Made by a program: the position numbers and the translations under genes. Source: Craterostigma plantagineum (lineage: Eukaryota; Streptophyta; Magnoliopsida; Lamiales; Linderniaceae). From it: a stretch of 64,000 bases of DNA. Below the pieces are notes generated by a model. That model did not search any database, had not been told where the DNA came from, and saw nothing but the letters and a program-made list of their open reading frames with translations. Location: the NCBI GenBank assembly GCA_027422505.1, contig JAPQWV010000127.1:372001-436000 (forward strand), read 5' to 3'. Positions 54,002 through 64,000 of the stretch are shown piece after piece. Position 1 is the stretch's first letter, and each line of letters opens with the position of its first letter.

Positions 54002-56991
54002 ATGGCGTCGTCAACCCTCATTTTCCGACAGTCCGATGTTTCCCGACACAGTGAACAATGTCTCGTTCCCATCCCACGACGACACGGCGTGCTCTTCGAT
54101 TCTGCCAAGGAAATCCCTCATTTTCCGACAGTCCGATGTTTCCCTACGCAGTAATAACCTATCTTGCGCGCGCGGCCGAGCAGGACCGCCGTCAACGTCC
54201 TCAAGGCGGCCGGCTCCGACTCCGAGATGCTGTCCAGCCCGCCGCCGGCGACCAAACAGCTGAAGCCGACGATCCTCGTCTCGAAGAAGCTCGGCGTAGC
54301 CGGCCTCGACCTTCTCCGCTCCTTCGGACACGTGGAGTGCGCGTACGACCTGTCCCCCGACGCGCTCTGCGAGACGTCGTGCGACGCGCTCATCGTTCGC
54401 AGTGGGACGAAGGTCACGCGCCGCGTGTTCGAGGCGGCGAAGGGGAGGCTCAAGGTCGTCGGCAGGGCAGGCGTGGGGATCGACAACGTGGATCTGCAGG
54501 CCGCGACGGAGTTCGGCTGCCTCGTGGTCAACGCGCCGACGGCCAACACCACCGCCGCCGCCGAGCACGGCATCGCTCTGTTGGCATCCATGGCAAGGAA
54601 CGTCGCTCAGGCCGACGCCTCCATGAAATCTGGTAATCGCCGATTTCATTTCCTTGCCTACAGATCTACAAAATTGCATCACCATTCACCGTTGATTTCA
54701 ATTTCCCTGTTACGCACGAATCATCTAAGAATATTTTCTCGCAATTCTGGAGATTGGATCATGATTGTGACTGTAAGAAAAGTTGCAAGCTGTGTCTGAA
54801 GATTGTTCCATCCAAATGCCTACGTACTGTATGTTAATATGACTAACACATAGAACACAACGAAAGCCTTTCCTACTAATTCTCTGACACAAAACATTCA
54901 TAATGATGAATCTGACCAGGAAAATGGCAGCGAAGCAAGTACGTCGGCATTTCTCTCGTCGGGAAAACGTTAGCCGTAATGGGCTTCGGAAAAGTGGGGT
55001 CAGAGGTTGCAAGAAGGTCGAAATGCTTAGGCATGAACGTGATAGCCAACGACCCATACGCACCCGCGGATCGAGCCCGAGCCCTCGGTGTGGAGTCGGT
55101 CACCTTCGATCCAGCCGTCTCAACTGCCGACTTCCATATCCCTTCACATGCCTCTAACTCCCACGACGAACAAGATCTTCAACGACGAAACTTTTAGGAA
55201 GATGAAGAAAGGCGTGCGAATCGTAAACGTGGCTCGCGGAGGCGTGATCGACGAAGATGCATTGGTTAGAGCCCTGATGGTGGCTTAGTCGCCCAGGTAA
55301 TAAATAAGTCAATAACTGCTGTTGCTATGATCTAATTCTTACAATTGAAATTCTTACATCATATGTGCTCTTTTTTTGCCCGAACCTTTATAGCCAGCTC
55401 TCGACGTTTTCTCGGTGGAACCTCCGTCCAAGGACAGCAAACTAGTTCAGCACGAGAACGTCACCGTTACGCCTCATCTCGGAGCCAGCACGAAAGAAGC
55501 CCAGGTATGAATTAGTTAGTCGTCTTCGTCCTTTTTTTTTGTCCGAAATGTTAAGAGTTATTCAGTTTTCTTATCCATATAGCGAAAACGATATATTAGG
55601 AAGGAGTGGCCGTGGAAATAGCCGAGGCAGTCATTGGCGCTCTGAGAGGAGAACTCTCCGCCACCGCGGTTAACGCACCGATGGTCCCGCCAGAGGTAGG
55701 TACATACAAAGAAGATGAGTAGTTGAAATGAGAATTGAAAAATAAAAGAGTTAACTAATGATTCAGTACTAAAATTTTGGAGGTGACATTACATGGGCCA
55801 GATAATTGTATAGTGACGTTATACAGACAATATAAGCAATTTAGGGGACATTACACGCCACAACCCTAAAGAGTTATCATGTGTATAACGTCACCTCCTA
55901 ACTTCGCCAAAAAACCATTAGATTAAATGCCGGAACGCTAGAACTTGGGGTAAAATATAGAGTTCCGGCGTATAATCATCATAAATTCCTTTATTTTGAA
56001 AGTTATTGTCCGTACAATTCCAACCCCTAAATTCGTTGAACCATCCGACAGCATCTCCTCAAATTACAGGACAAAAATAATCAGTCTTCGAAAATTTTCT
56101 CTGACATCCTCGAATAATCAGGTCATGTCCGAACTGGCGCGGTACGTCGCCCTGTCCGAAAAGCTCGGTAGGATCACCGTCCAGCTAGTCGGCGGCGGCG
56201 GAAGCAGGGTCCAGTCCATCAAGGTGGTCTACACTTCCCCCCGAGACAGAGACAACCTCGACACTCGCCTCCTCCGCGCAATGATCACGAAGGGCATCGT
56301 CGAGCCGATCTCCGACGCGCATATAAACCTCGTCAACGCCGACTTCATCGCCAAGCAGAAGGGCCTACGCATCGCCGAGGAGAGGGTCAGCATCGACTCG
56401 CCGTCGAACGGCCCCATCGAGTCGGTCAGGGTTCAGATAGGGACCGTAGGGTCAAAGTTCGCCAGGGCAGCATCTGAGAATGGATACATAGTCGTGGAGG
56501 GGAAGGTATGTGAAATTTTGTTATTGAGCTTTATCGGGCCTACGCCCATGAGAATAATTGACCCATATAAGTTCGATGGTGTTCCATCCTAAAACCAATT
56601 GGTGATAGGTGGAATAGTCCATTAACTTATAAGCTAGTCAATCTCTTCTCAATTAATCGATGTGGGACACATGTGAGCTTTTCTCTTTTTGTTTAACAAG
56701 GTCAAGTATGGGGTCCCGCATTCGACCCGTGTTGGGTCCTATGACGTGGACGTTAGCCTCGAGGGGAATCTGATACTGTGTCGCCAGGCGGACCAGCCCG
56801 GGATGATCGGGCGGGTCGGGAATAATCTCGGGCAGGAGAACGTGAACGTTAGCTTTATGAGCGTCGGCCGGGCGGGGATGAGGACGAAGGCTATAATGGC
56901 GATTGGGGTCGATGAGAAGCCGAGCAAGGAGGCGCTTAGGAAGATCGGAGAGGTTCGGGCGATTGAGGAGTTTGTGTTCTTGGAGCTTTGA
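54002..56991 (+). pseudogene. PGDH: D-3-phosphoglycerate dehydrogenase gene with frame lesions in exons 1-2
   Basis: Six exons: about 54002-54632, 54920-55296, 55394-55504, 55600-55695, 56122-56505 and 56701-56991, with good GT-AG sites. The protein is plastid 3-phosphoglycerate dehydrogenase, first step of the phosphorylated serine pathway (3-phosphoglycerate + NAD to phosphohydroxypyruvate). Visible parts are the substrate-binding region (ILVSKKLGVAGLDLL, DALIVRSGTKVT), the NAD-binding MGFGKVGSEVA, the catalytic-region RGGVIDEDAL, a linking domain and a C-terminal ACT domain (ILCRQADQPGMIGRVG). Exons 3-6 are intact. Exons 1-2 are not: a 30-bp segment at 54015 recurs at 54115 in another frame, an apparent extra CG near 54165 separates the transit-peptide frame from the enzyme frame, an extra C lies near 55130, and a base is missing near 55275. 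It is either a young pseudogene or a working gene with sequence errors. Confidence 0.8.
55779..55898. mobile_element. Small inverted-repeat element (MITE-like) in PGDH intron 4
   Basis: Ends GGAGGTGACATTACA and TGTATAACGTCACCTCC form imperfect inverted repeats around a 120-bp segment, with another copy of GTGACGTTATACA inside. No clear target duplication was found. Confidence 0.4.
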
Positions 56992-57865
56992 GAGGGTGGG
57001 CGGTGAAAGGTGACACGTGGCTTTGTTTGATTGGATGGGCTTTTGATGTTGCTTCTGCTTCCGTTAGAAGTGATGTTAAGGTTAAGGTTTAGGTTAGGTC
57101 AAGGTTTGTGATTGAATCACGTTGTTCTATTGTAATTTGTAATTGTAATATGTTATGTTGTATATGGTGCTTTTTTTGCGGGGTGACATGCATGTACTAT
57201 AGTGTTATGTGTCTTCTTCCGACATTTAATTATAAAAAATAAAATGGTTTGGTCAATGCCGATGGTCAACTTGATTATATGCTTTGTAAAATATTTCAAA
57301 GTTATTCTCTTTGGTTGGACCGGATAGTGAAAGGTAAACTAACTAATTTGCGTTTTAGGAAAAAAAACAACTCGCAATCTTATACGAGTCAAATGCAATT
57401 CAAAGAGAACTATCTTTCGATTGTTGAAAAGCATTTGAATATTGTCCAACGCACGAGCTATTTTGTCTTATTACTAGAAAAAAGAAGCTGCTAGTCTGAA
57501 CACGTTGAATGTCGGAGGCATACGCTTGCCAGCAAATATCAGGCGGCAAGTATTAACCCACTGAACAAATTGTGCCTTTTTAAAGCAGCAGAGCATTATC
57601 AGCACCATCTTTTTCTGTTCGGTCAACTAAAAGTGTACAGCGTTCACACATGGGTACTATCCTCTTCACAATCTTCCATGTTTTAAAGATGGGTATGTGT
57701 ATTTATTGCCCAACCCTTTTATTGTTGGATTGGATGAGTGTGATTCACGGGATTGGGTTTTTCTGTTCTTTCTTTCATTTAGTGGTGTATACGCTTGCAA
57801 AGACTGAATTTTGTTGGGAAATGTTTTCAGTCGCGTAAGGTGTTTGTAGTATTGCGCCTGTCAAC
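56992..57865. other. Intergenic spacer between PGDH and the receptor kinase
   Basis: Holds the PGDH 3' UTR and the receptor kinase promoter. No credible gene. Short frames at 57249-57494 and 57650-57838 have no motif. Confidence 0.5.
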
Positions 57866-60800
57866 ATGAGAGTTCTTTGCTTGCTCCTTCTCTTCTTGCT
57901 TTGTGCTTGCGTTTTGAAAGCGTCTGCTTTGAGTTTAGATGGTGTAGCTCTGCTATCGCTGTCCAGGAACTGGAAAACCGTACCTTCCTCCATTAAGCTC
58001 GGTTGGAATTCATCTGATTCCACGCCGTGTTCTTGGATTGGAGTACATTGTAACGGCAGAAGCTACGTCGAAAAGCTGAATCTATCAAGCTTTGGCATCT
58101 CGGGCCAGCTCGGGCCGGAGATAGAGCAACTACACCATTTGTCCTCACTTGACTTGGCGATCAACAGTTTTTCGGGTCCGATCCCTTCGGAGATAGGAAA
58201 TTGCAGTTCTCTTGAATGGATGGAGCTCTCTCAGAACAGCTTTTCTGGGCAAATCCCAGAAACTCTTGGGAACTTGAAGAGGTTAAAGTATCTGAGCATG
58301 TGGTCTAATTATCTCGTGGACAAGATTCCTGAATCTTTGTTTAACTTACCGTTCTTGAGCTATGTTTACTTAACTGGGAATAGCCTCAGCGGTTCGATTC
58401 CATTTTGTGTGGGCAATATGAGTAATCTTCAATCTCTCCTTTTGGACCAGAATGAGTTATCTGGGACCATACCTCTGTCAATTGGTAATTGCAGTTCTTT
58501 GGTAGAACTTTACCTGAGTAATAACTTTCTAGAAGGTTCATTACCAGATAGTATAAGCAATCTTGGGCAGCTTGCTTCCTTGAATGTCGACGGTAATAAC
58601 CTTTCGGGTGAGATTCCGAAAGGTTTAGCTAATTGCAAGGGATTGCAGACACTGGTTCTATCAAACAACGGGTTCCGCGGATCGATTCCTTGGGAGTTGG
58701 GAAATTGCAGTAGTTTAACCAGTTTTGCAGCTGTTAATTGTAGCATAAGTGGCTCTATACCATCTTCTTTTGGATATCTCACTGAGTTGAATCTGCTTTA
58801 CCTGTCTGAGAATCATCTATCTGGGAAAATCCCGCCCGAATTGGGAAAATGCACTGCTTTGATGGATCTTCAGCTGTACGAAAACCAACTCGAGGGTGAG
58901 ATTCCAAGCGAATTAGGCGAGCTCAATCAGCTTCAGACCCTCTATCTATTCACGAACAATTTGAGCGGAGAAATCCCTATCAGCATATGGAAGATTCAAA
59001 CGCTTCAAAATATTTTCGTGTACGAAAACCACCTTACTGGTCAGATCCCAGAAGAAATCACCGAGCTCAAGCAGTTAAGAAACATTTCCCTGTATGGCAA
59101 TCACTTTACGGGCGCCGTACCTCAAGGTTTGGGTATAAATCATAGCCTCACCGTAGTTGATTTCACCGCCAACAACTTCACTGGCCCGATTCCGCCTAAT
59201 CTTTGCTTCGGAAGGCAGTTGTTTAAGCTCCTCTTGGGTAAAAATCGTTTCGAAGGAAGCATTCCTTCGGGTATTGGGAGCTGCTACACTCTTACAAGAT
59301 TGATTTTAAAACATAATGATCTCTCTGGCCCTATCCCAGACTTTGTGGAGAATTCAAGCCTCTCGTTTATGGATCTTAGCAGTAACAAGTTGAATGGATC
59401 AATCCCGCCAAGTCTTGGTAATTTGGCCAATGCAACAAGCATTGACTTGTCTCTCAATATGATCACTGGACGTTTACCTTCTGAGCTAGGACACCTTTTG
59501 CAGCTCACTTCACTGAATCTTTCTTGCAATAGCATACAAGGGTTGCTACCAACCGAGTTGTCTAAATGCCACAAATTGTTTTCGCTCGATATGAGCCACA
59601 ATCTGTTGAAAGGCCCGATCCCTCCCAGCTTTAGAAGCCTGACCGAACTATCCTATCTGTCTCTCAGTGAAAATCGCCTCGACGGCACTATTCCAAGTGA
59701 TTTATTCCAGCTCGCAAAGCTCTCCTTTATTCAGCTCGGCGCAAATCGACTCGAGGGTCCTTTTCCTCCACGAATAGGAGCAAAAAGTTTGCAGGTATTA
59801 AACCTCAGTCGTAATGTATTGACTGGTGTGATTCCGTCAGATATAGGCAAGTTACAAATGTTGGAAGAGTTGGATATCTGCTGCAATAATCTGTCTGGGA
59901 ATTTGGAAGCCATTGCTCAACTCCATTCTTTGGCCGAGGTCAACGTTTCTTACAACTCTTTCGATGGTCCACTGCCACCTTCATTGATGCAGTTGTTAGC
60001 TTCATCTCCCTCATCGTTCGTCGGCAATTCAGGCCTCTGCGTTAGCTGCCTTCCAAAAACAGGACAGAGCTGTCGAAACTACAGCGCCCTGAGATTGTGC
60101 AATGGTTCTTCTCCTGGGAAACGGGGGTTTAAACACTTGGATATCGCGATCGTAGTTCCTCTATCGTTTCTCTTAGCCGTCGTATTATGCCTTGGGTTGT
60201 ACTATGCTTTCTTACGGCGAAAGGACCAAAAACCCAACCTTCTAATCTCAGCAGAAGAAGGTGCATCTTCCCTGCTCAATCAAGTAATGCTTGCTACGGA
60301 GAATCTAAAGGATAAGTACATAATAGGGAAAGGAGCGCATGGAACTGTGTACAAGGTTGCACTAACTCCAACCAAAGTGTACGCCTTAAAAAAGCTTGCT
60401 TTCTCTGGTAAGAAAGGAGGACACAATAGCATGGTTCGGGAAATACAGACTATAGGCAGCGTTAGGCACAGAAACTTGATTAAACTCGAAGATTTCTGGC
60501 TGAGAAAAGAATATGGATTGCTTTTATACGCCTACATGGAAAATGGAAGCCTTTACGATGTTTTACATGGGAATGGTCGACGACCCTTGGATTGGGAATT
60601 ACGGTACAAGATAGCATTAGGGACAGCTCAAGGATTATCTTACCTCCATTTTGACTGTGATCCTCCTATAGTGCATAGGGACATCAAACCCATGAATATC
60701 TTACTTGACTCAGACATGGAACCTCACATCTCCGATTTTGGAATTTCAAAGATCTTGGACGAGTCGGTCCCTTCTTCTTCGTCCATCACTGTTCATGGCA

Positions 60801-61415
60801 CTATTGGCTACATAGCTCCAGGTACGTACCCATTTTCATTTCTGGGATTATTATATCTACACTTCTGATATCATTTTGATTCATTATAACAATAGTATGA
60901 GTAGCCCGAATCACCGTTTTTTGAGGTTGCTTCAGTTGCTTTTTGCTCAAGAGTGAAGCCATGTTGACTTTATTCTGCCGTTACGAGCAAGACTACGTTT
61001 TTTAAAGAAAAATGAAAGCATGTATGTAGATGGGATTTTAGTTGCACGTAAATTGATGATATCACGATCTTGGACAGAAAATGCATTCTCGGTGAAAAGT
61101 AGCAAAGAGTCAGACGTATATGCTTACGGGGTTGTGTTATTGGAGCTTGTTAGTCGAAGGCAAGTATTGGACGAATCTTTCGGTAAGGATTCAGACATCG
61201 TTAGCTGGGCAAGATCGAACGACGATATAGAGAAGGTCGTGGATCCTAACCTCATCGACGAGCTGATCGATTTGAGGGTCGAAAAGCAAGTCGAAGATCT
61301 GATCTTATTAGCTTTGAGGTGCACTGATAGAGAACCTGGTAATAGACCCTCCATGAGAGAAGTCGTGAAGCAGCTAACGCAAACTGACTCCAGGCGAGGA
61401 AGCAAACGCAGTTAA
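57866..61415 (+). CDS. LRR receptor-like kinase, PEPR1/PEPR2-like (LRR-XI)
   Basis: Two exons, 57866-60821 and 61078-61415, joined in phase, give 1097 aa. A signal peptide (about 1-22) is followed by an LRRNT cap with paired Cys (TPCSWIGVHC) and about 25 LRRs of the plant type LxxNxLxGxIPxxLG (about 75-690). A transmembrane helix lies at about 759-781. The kinase domain begins near 815: glycine loop GKGAHGTVYK, Lys about 839 (YALKKL), HRDIKPMN with Asp about 938, DFG about 955, and APE formed across the intron. HRD makes it an RD kinase with all key residues. Order and wording match Arabidopsis PEPR1/2, which perceive Pep danger peptides with BAK1; IIGKGAHGTVYK and LLNQVMLATENL are especially close. 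Ligand is inferred. Reading through the intron gives a 1000-aa form that stops just after the activation segment. Confidence 0.88.
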
Positions 61416-62288
61416 GCTTATTTATTTCGACGTAAGTTTTTTCGCATTTCTTATACACAGATTCCATCGCCACGTTGTACATGATCATCAATGGAAACTT
61501 TTTTTCTTCTCTCTTTTTATTGGACGATTACTTTGAAGTAATGAACAGCGAAGAACTCTTATTGCACATCGTATCTATGCGTCGATATTTATCCTATTAC
61601 ATTTGCGATCAAGGATGTTCGTCGAAGATGCTCCTCTATCCCTTCCCCGAGGCATTGCACTTGCCTTGCCATTGCCTTCCGGGATTATTTTTTTCTTTCT
61701 TATGGAGGATTTGTCTCGCCCCACTACCATGGCTGCTGAGGATCCTCGTAAAATGTTTATTGCATGCTCTGATGTCTCCGTCCACGTTTCGAACAACTTA
61801 GGCGCTTTTCGGGATAAGAATTTTCGGCGAAAAATGAGAAGTACGAAGCGACATCTGAAGAAAAATCTGGAGGAAATCGCTTAGAATGTACGAGCGAGCG
61901 ATGGGAAGACAGTGTGGGACTAGGCCGGTATTTATGGGCCTAAGATTTTCGACACGCGGACGATTCTACGCATGCAAATACGCACACGAAATGCCACGCG
62001 TAGCTAATGCATGGTTCTTGATTTTGACGCTATTGTTGAAAGTTACCTCGATAGAATCGATTAGGCGGTTGAAAACCGTGAGTCGAGACTAAAACGCCCA
62101 CGGTATTACGTCGATTAGAAAAAGAAAACCGTCTGTAACACGTTGAATTTTTTTCTTTTTTTTTTCAAACGAACGTTTCATTATTGCAATGAAGTTATAT
62201 GGGCTAACGAGTCCAAATGCACAATCTGATAAAATGTGATCTTTCAAAGGATAGAGCTCTTACATATGAGCCCAAATTGAATTGCCTA
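61416..62288. other. Intergenic spacer with two weak plus-strand ORFs
   Basis: Contains the receptor kinase 3' UTR. ATG frames at 61615-61884 and 61886-62092 have no recognised domain, and an overlapping minus-strand frame (61796-61575) is just as open. I see no evidence for a real gene, though a small unknown gene cannot be excluded. Confidence 0.4.
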
Positions 62289-62376
62289 TCTATACTATTA
62301 TATATTTGGTTTGGGGTGGATGTAAACTGCCACAATTTGGTGTGTAGCTTATTTGCGTTTTAGTCTCTCATTTGTA
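62289..62376 (+). mobile_element. Partial Helitron 5' end, tandem copy
   Basis: Begins TCTATACTATTATATA after an A, the classic Helitron 5' terminus at an AT insertion site. It repeats the first ~88 bp of the element starting at 62377 at roughly 85% identity, including the CCACAATTTGGTGTGTA core. It has no 3' end of its own. Confidence 0.55.
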
Positions 62377-62656
62377 TCTATACTATTATATAATTAGTTT
62401 GTGTGGATATAAACTTGCCACAATTTGGTGTGTAACTTATTTAGAATTTAGTCCCTCGTTTGTAATCTAATTAATTAAGTATTTTCTATCACTCCTAATT
62501 TTTTATTTGTTGTACTTATGCCTCAACAAGTAAGTTTCTTTTTATATATTTAAAAATTATATTTCATCTTAAACACTAAAATTATAATTTTAAAATTTAA
62601 AATAATTTTAATATAATATATTAAGCACACACATTGAGTGTCCAAAAAAGTACTAG
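62377..62656 (+). mobile_element. Small non-autonomous Helitron (280 bp)
   Basis: Starts TCTATACTATTATATA after an A and ends with a short ACAC/GTGT stem, an A-rich spacer and terminal CTAG followed by T. Both ends fit the Helitron rule (5' A|TC, CTRR|T 3'). The 3' hairpin is weak (4-5 bp), so the 3' boundary is less certain than the 5' one. The interior is AT-rich and non-coding. It lies about 185 bp upstream of the next gene. Confidence 0.55.
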
Positions 62657-62840
62657 TAGATATTAAATTGATATGCAATTTGGGATGGATTTTGTAAATG
62701 AATTTTTAAAAGCAGTTATATAACTTGCAGAAATTAAACTTTTCTAATTTCGTGTAAAGGAGCTAAAGAAAAAACAAATAAATAAATCATCTCTTTCCTT
62801 AGTTCCATTGGCGCGAATAAGGTTTACCGAAGTTGAAACG

Positions 62841-64000
62841 ATGGGACCAAATGCTGCATCTATTTCTCCGTTGGGAGGCGGAGCGGTTGGTTTCCGTCGA
62901 CCTCCGCCGCTTCTACAGTGCTTGACGATTTTACAGCGGCCGTACGAGTGCAGGCAAAGTGTTTACGGGGTTGGGCAAAGGAGTATGAGGATGTGCAGAT
63001 TACGTGCTCGACTAAATGCCAAGTCGACGTCGGAGTGGGACGTGGAGCCATATACGTATGAAGAAGGCGGGGGGAAGTTTCGTCTGAACGAGCTAGACGT
63101 GGCTAGTTTCCTCGACCCTCCTAAGGAGCTCATTCCGCTCGATCCTTCTTCGTATAATCCGGCCTCTTATATTTGGTGATTGTCCATATCTATGTTGCTT
63201 TTGTGTCTATCCCTGTTTTATTCTTGGGCTGTGTGAGACGATTCTATGTATACCATCTTTAATGACTTGTACGAGTTATATGCTATCAGGAAAAAAATTG
63301 AAGATATTCCAGAGGAGAGGAGACATCATCTGCTGACCTTGTTAAATACCAGGTTTTCTCTCAAATATGTCTGTATTACTTAAAGAAATTCAGTTGATTA
63401 ACTCTCCATCCAATGTGAATTGTGATAGTGTAAACATTTTTGGTGATGTCATGTAGGATTTACGAACTTCTTCAGTGCGTTGAACACTGTGTTCTTTGTC
63501 ATTGGCTCTTGGATTGTCAGGCTTTAAGAATCTTATGTTTACTTGTGGGATGTGTTGTAGACTCATACTGAGAGCTTGGGAGGTAGCTGGGAGACGATAT
63601 GATGATGCCAAGTTAGCAAAGAAGGTTGCATCCACTTTGTTTTCTGACGGAAATTCTCCAGGTTTACTGGAATTGTGGAATTGTCGAACGAGCGCAGGTG
63701 ACAATAATTTACTCTTACGTTGTAACAAGTTTTTGGCCTATTCTGCAAATATAACATTCATGATTAAATTTGCGTTCTATAATTTTCCCTAACATTGCAG
63801 CTCCGCTTCGTATTGCATGGTTCAATTCATCCCAAAAGGTCAAACCTGAGATTCCTTTTGCTATTCTTTGAACGTTCATGATGTAGCTTCTCGAACTTTT
63901 ACATTAAAAATTGTTTCTTTTTCCACGTAATTGTTCAAAAACTAAACTTGTAGTGGAAACCATCTGTGCCTTTCTCAGGCGATATTTTGCTGCACGGATG
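62841..64000 (+). CDS. Unrecognised conserved-type gene, 5' part only (runs off window)
   Basis: Five exons can be joined in phase: 62841-63175, 63290-63352, 63561-63697, 63801-63838 and 63979 to the end of the window. I use the ATG at 62841; an extension to 62808 requires TTG. The N-terminal ~70 residues are Arg/Ser-rich with few acidic residues, suggesting a plastid or mitochondrial transit peptide. The following part (WDVEPYTYEEGGGKFRLNEL, IEDIPEERRHHLL, AWEVAGRRYDDAKLAKKVAS, LELWNCRTSAGAPLRIAWFN) is well structured and looks conserved, but I cannot name the family or a function. At least 198 residues are present and the gene continues to the right. Confidence 0.7.

Noticed and set aside
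54011..54685. 224-codon minus-strand ORF opposite PGDH exon 1
   Set aside because: Arg/Glu-rich antisense of the GC-rich dehydrogenase exon, without a recognisable domain.
61575..62092. Small ORFs downstream of the receptor kinase on both strands
   Set aside because: No motif, similar openness on both strands, and basic composition suggest chance; a novel small gene is not excluded.

Overview
This is a plant nuclear window, probably a eudicot and possibly an asterid. The evidence is GT-AG introns, plant-only families (DYW-type PPR protein, group VII ERF, subtilase, remorin, ROTUNDIFOLIA-like peptide, PEPR-like receptor kinase), plant retrotransposons, and an AT-rich background with GC-rich exons. 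No tRNA, rRNA, CRISPR or prokaryotic feature is visible.

Left arm (1-12510): degenerate repeat DNA (a 290-bp duplication, a possible hAT MITE, a Helitron 3' end), then a mitochondrial-type PPR-DYW editing factor (3287-5278, +), a two-exon group VII ERF with the MCGGAII N-degron (7210-5803, -) and an intronless SBT1.5-like subtilase (11165-8793, -).

Centre (12511-39208): one 26.7-kb block bounded by a single 5-bp target duplication (GGGTA). It is a tandem, multi-LTR array of non-autonomous Athila/Tat-type (Ty3) elements on the minus strand. It contains six full 1504-bp LTRs, three truncated 1017-bp LTRs, two nearly identical 819-codon gag-protease ORFs, three copies of a 119-codon zinc-knuckle ORF and three copies of a coding-less internal segment. 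No reverse transcriptase or integrase is present. Left to right it reads tX-L-s-L-G-tX-L-s-L-s-L-G-tX-L (tX, truncated LTR plus knuckle ORF; L, full LTR; s, short internal segment; G, gag segment).

Right arm (39209-64000): a Mutator-like MITE, a five-exon remorin (40671-42918, +), a five-exon OBL1-like class 3 lipase (43909-46309, +), an RTFL/DVL micropeptide gene (47393-47584, +), a four-exon WSS1A-like DNA-protein crosslink protease (49501-48229, -), a poly(A)-tailed retroposon carrying a nested, internally deleted Copia element (50044-53825), a 3-phosphoglycerate dehydrogenase gene with several reading-frame lesions (54002-56991, +), a PEPR-like LRR receptor kinase (57866-61415, +), small Helitron ends, and the first exons of an unrecognised conserved gene that runs off the window (62841-64000, +).

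The host genes are independent transcription units. ERF-VII, SBT1.5, OBL1 and RTFL occur in the same order as recalled Arabidopsis chromosome 3 loci, suggesting an old conserved block that the array has expanded by 26.7 kb. All gene models are read from open frames and splice consensus only, with no transcript or database support.
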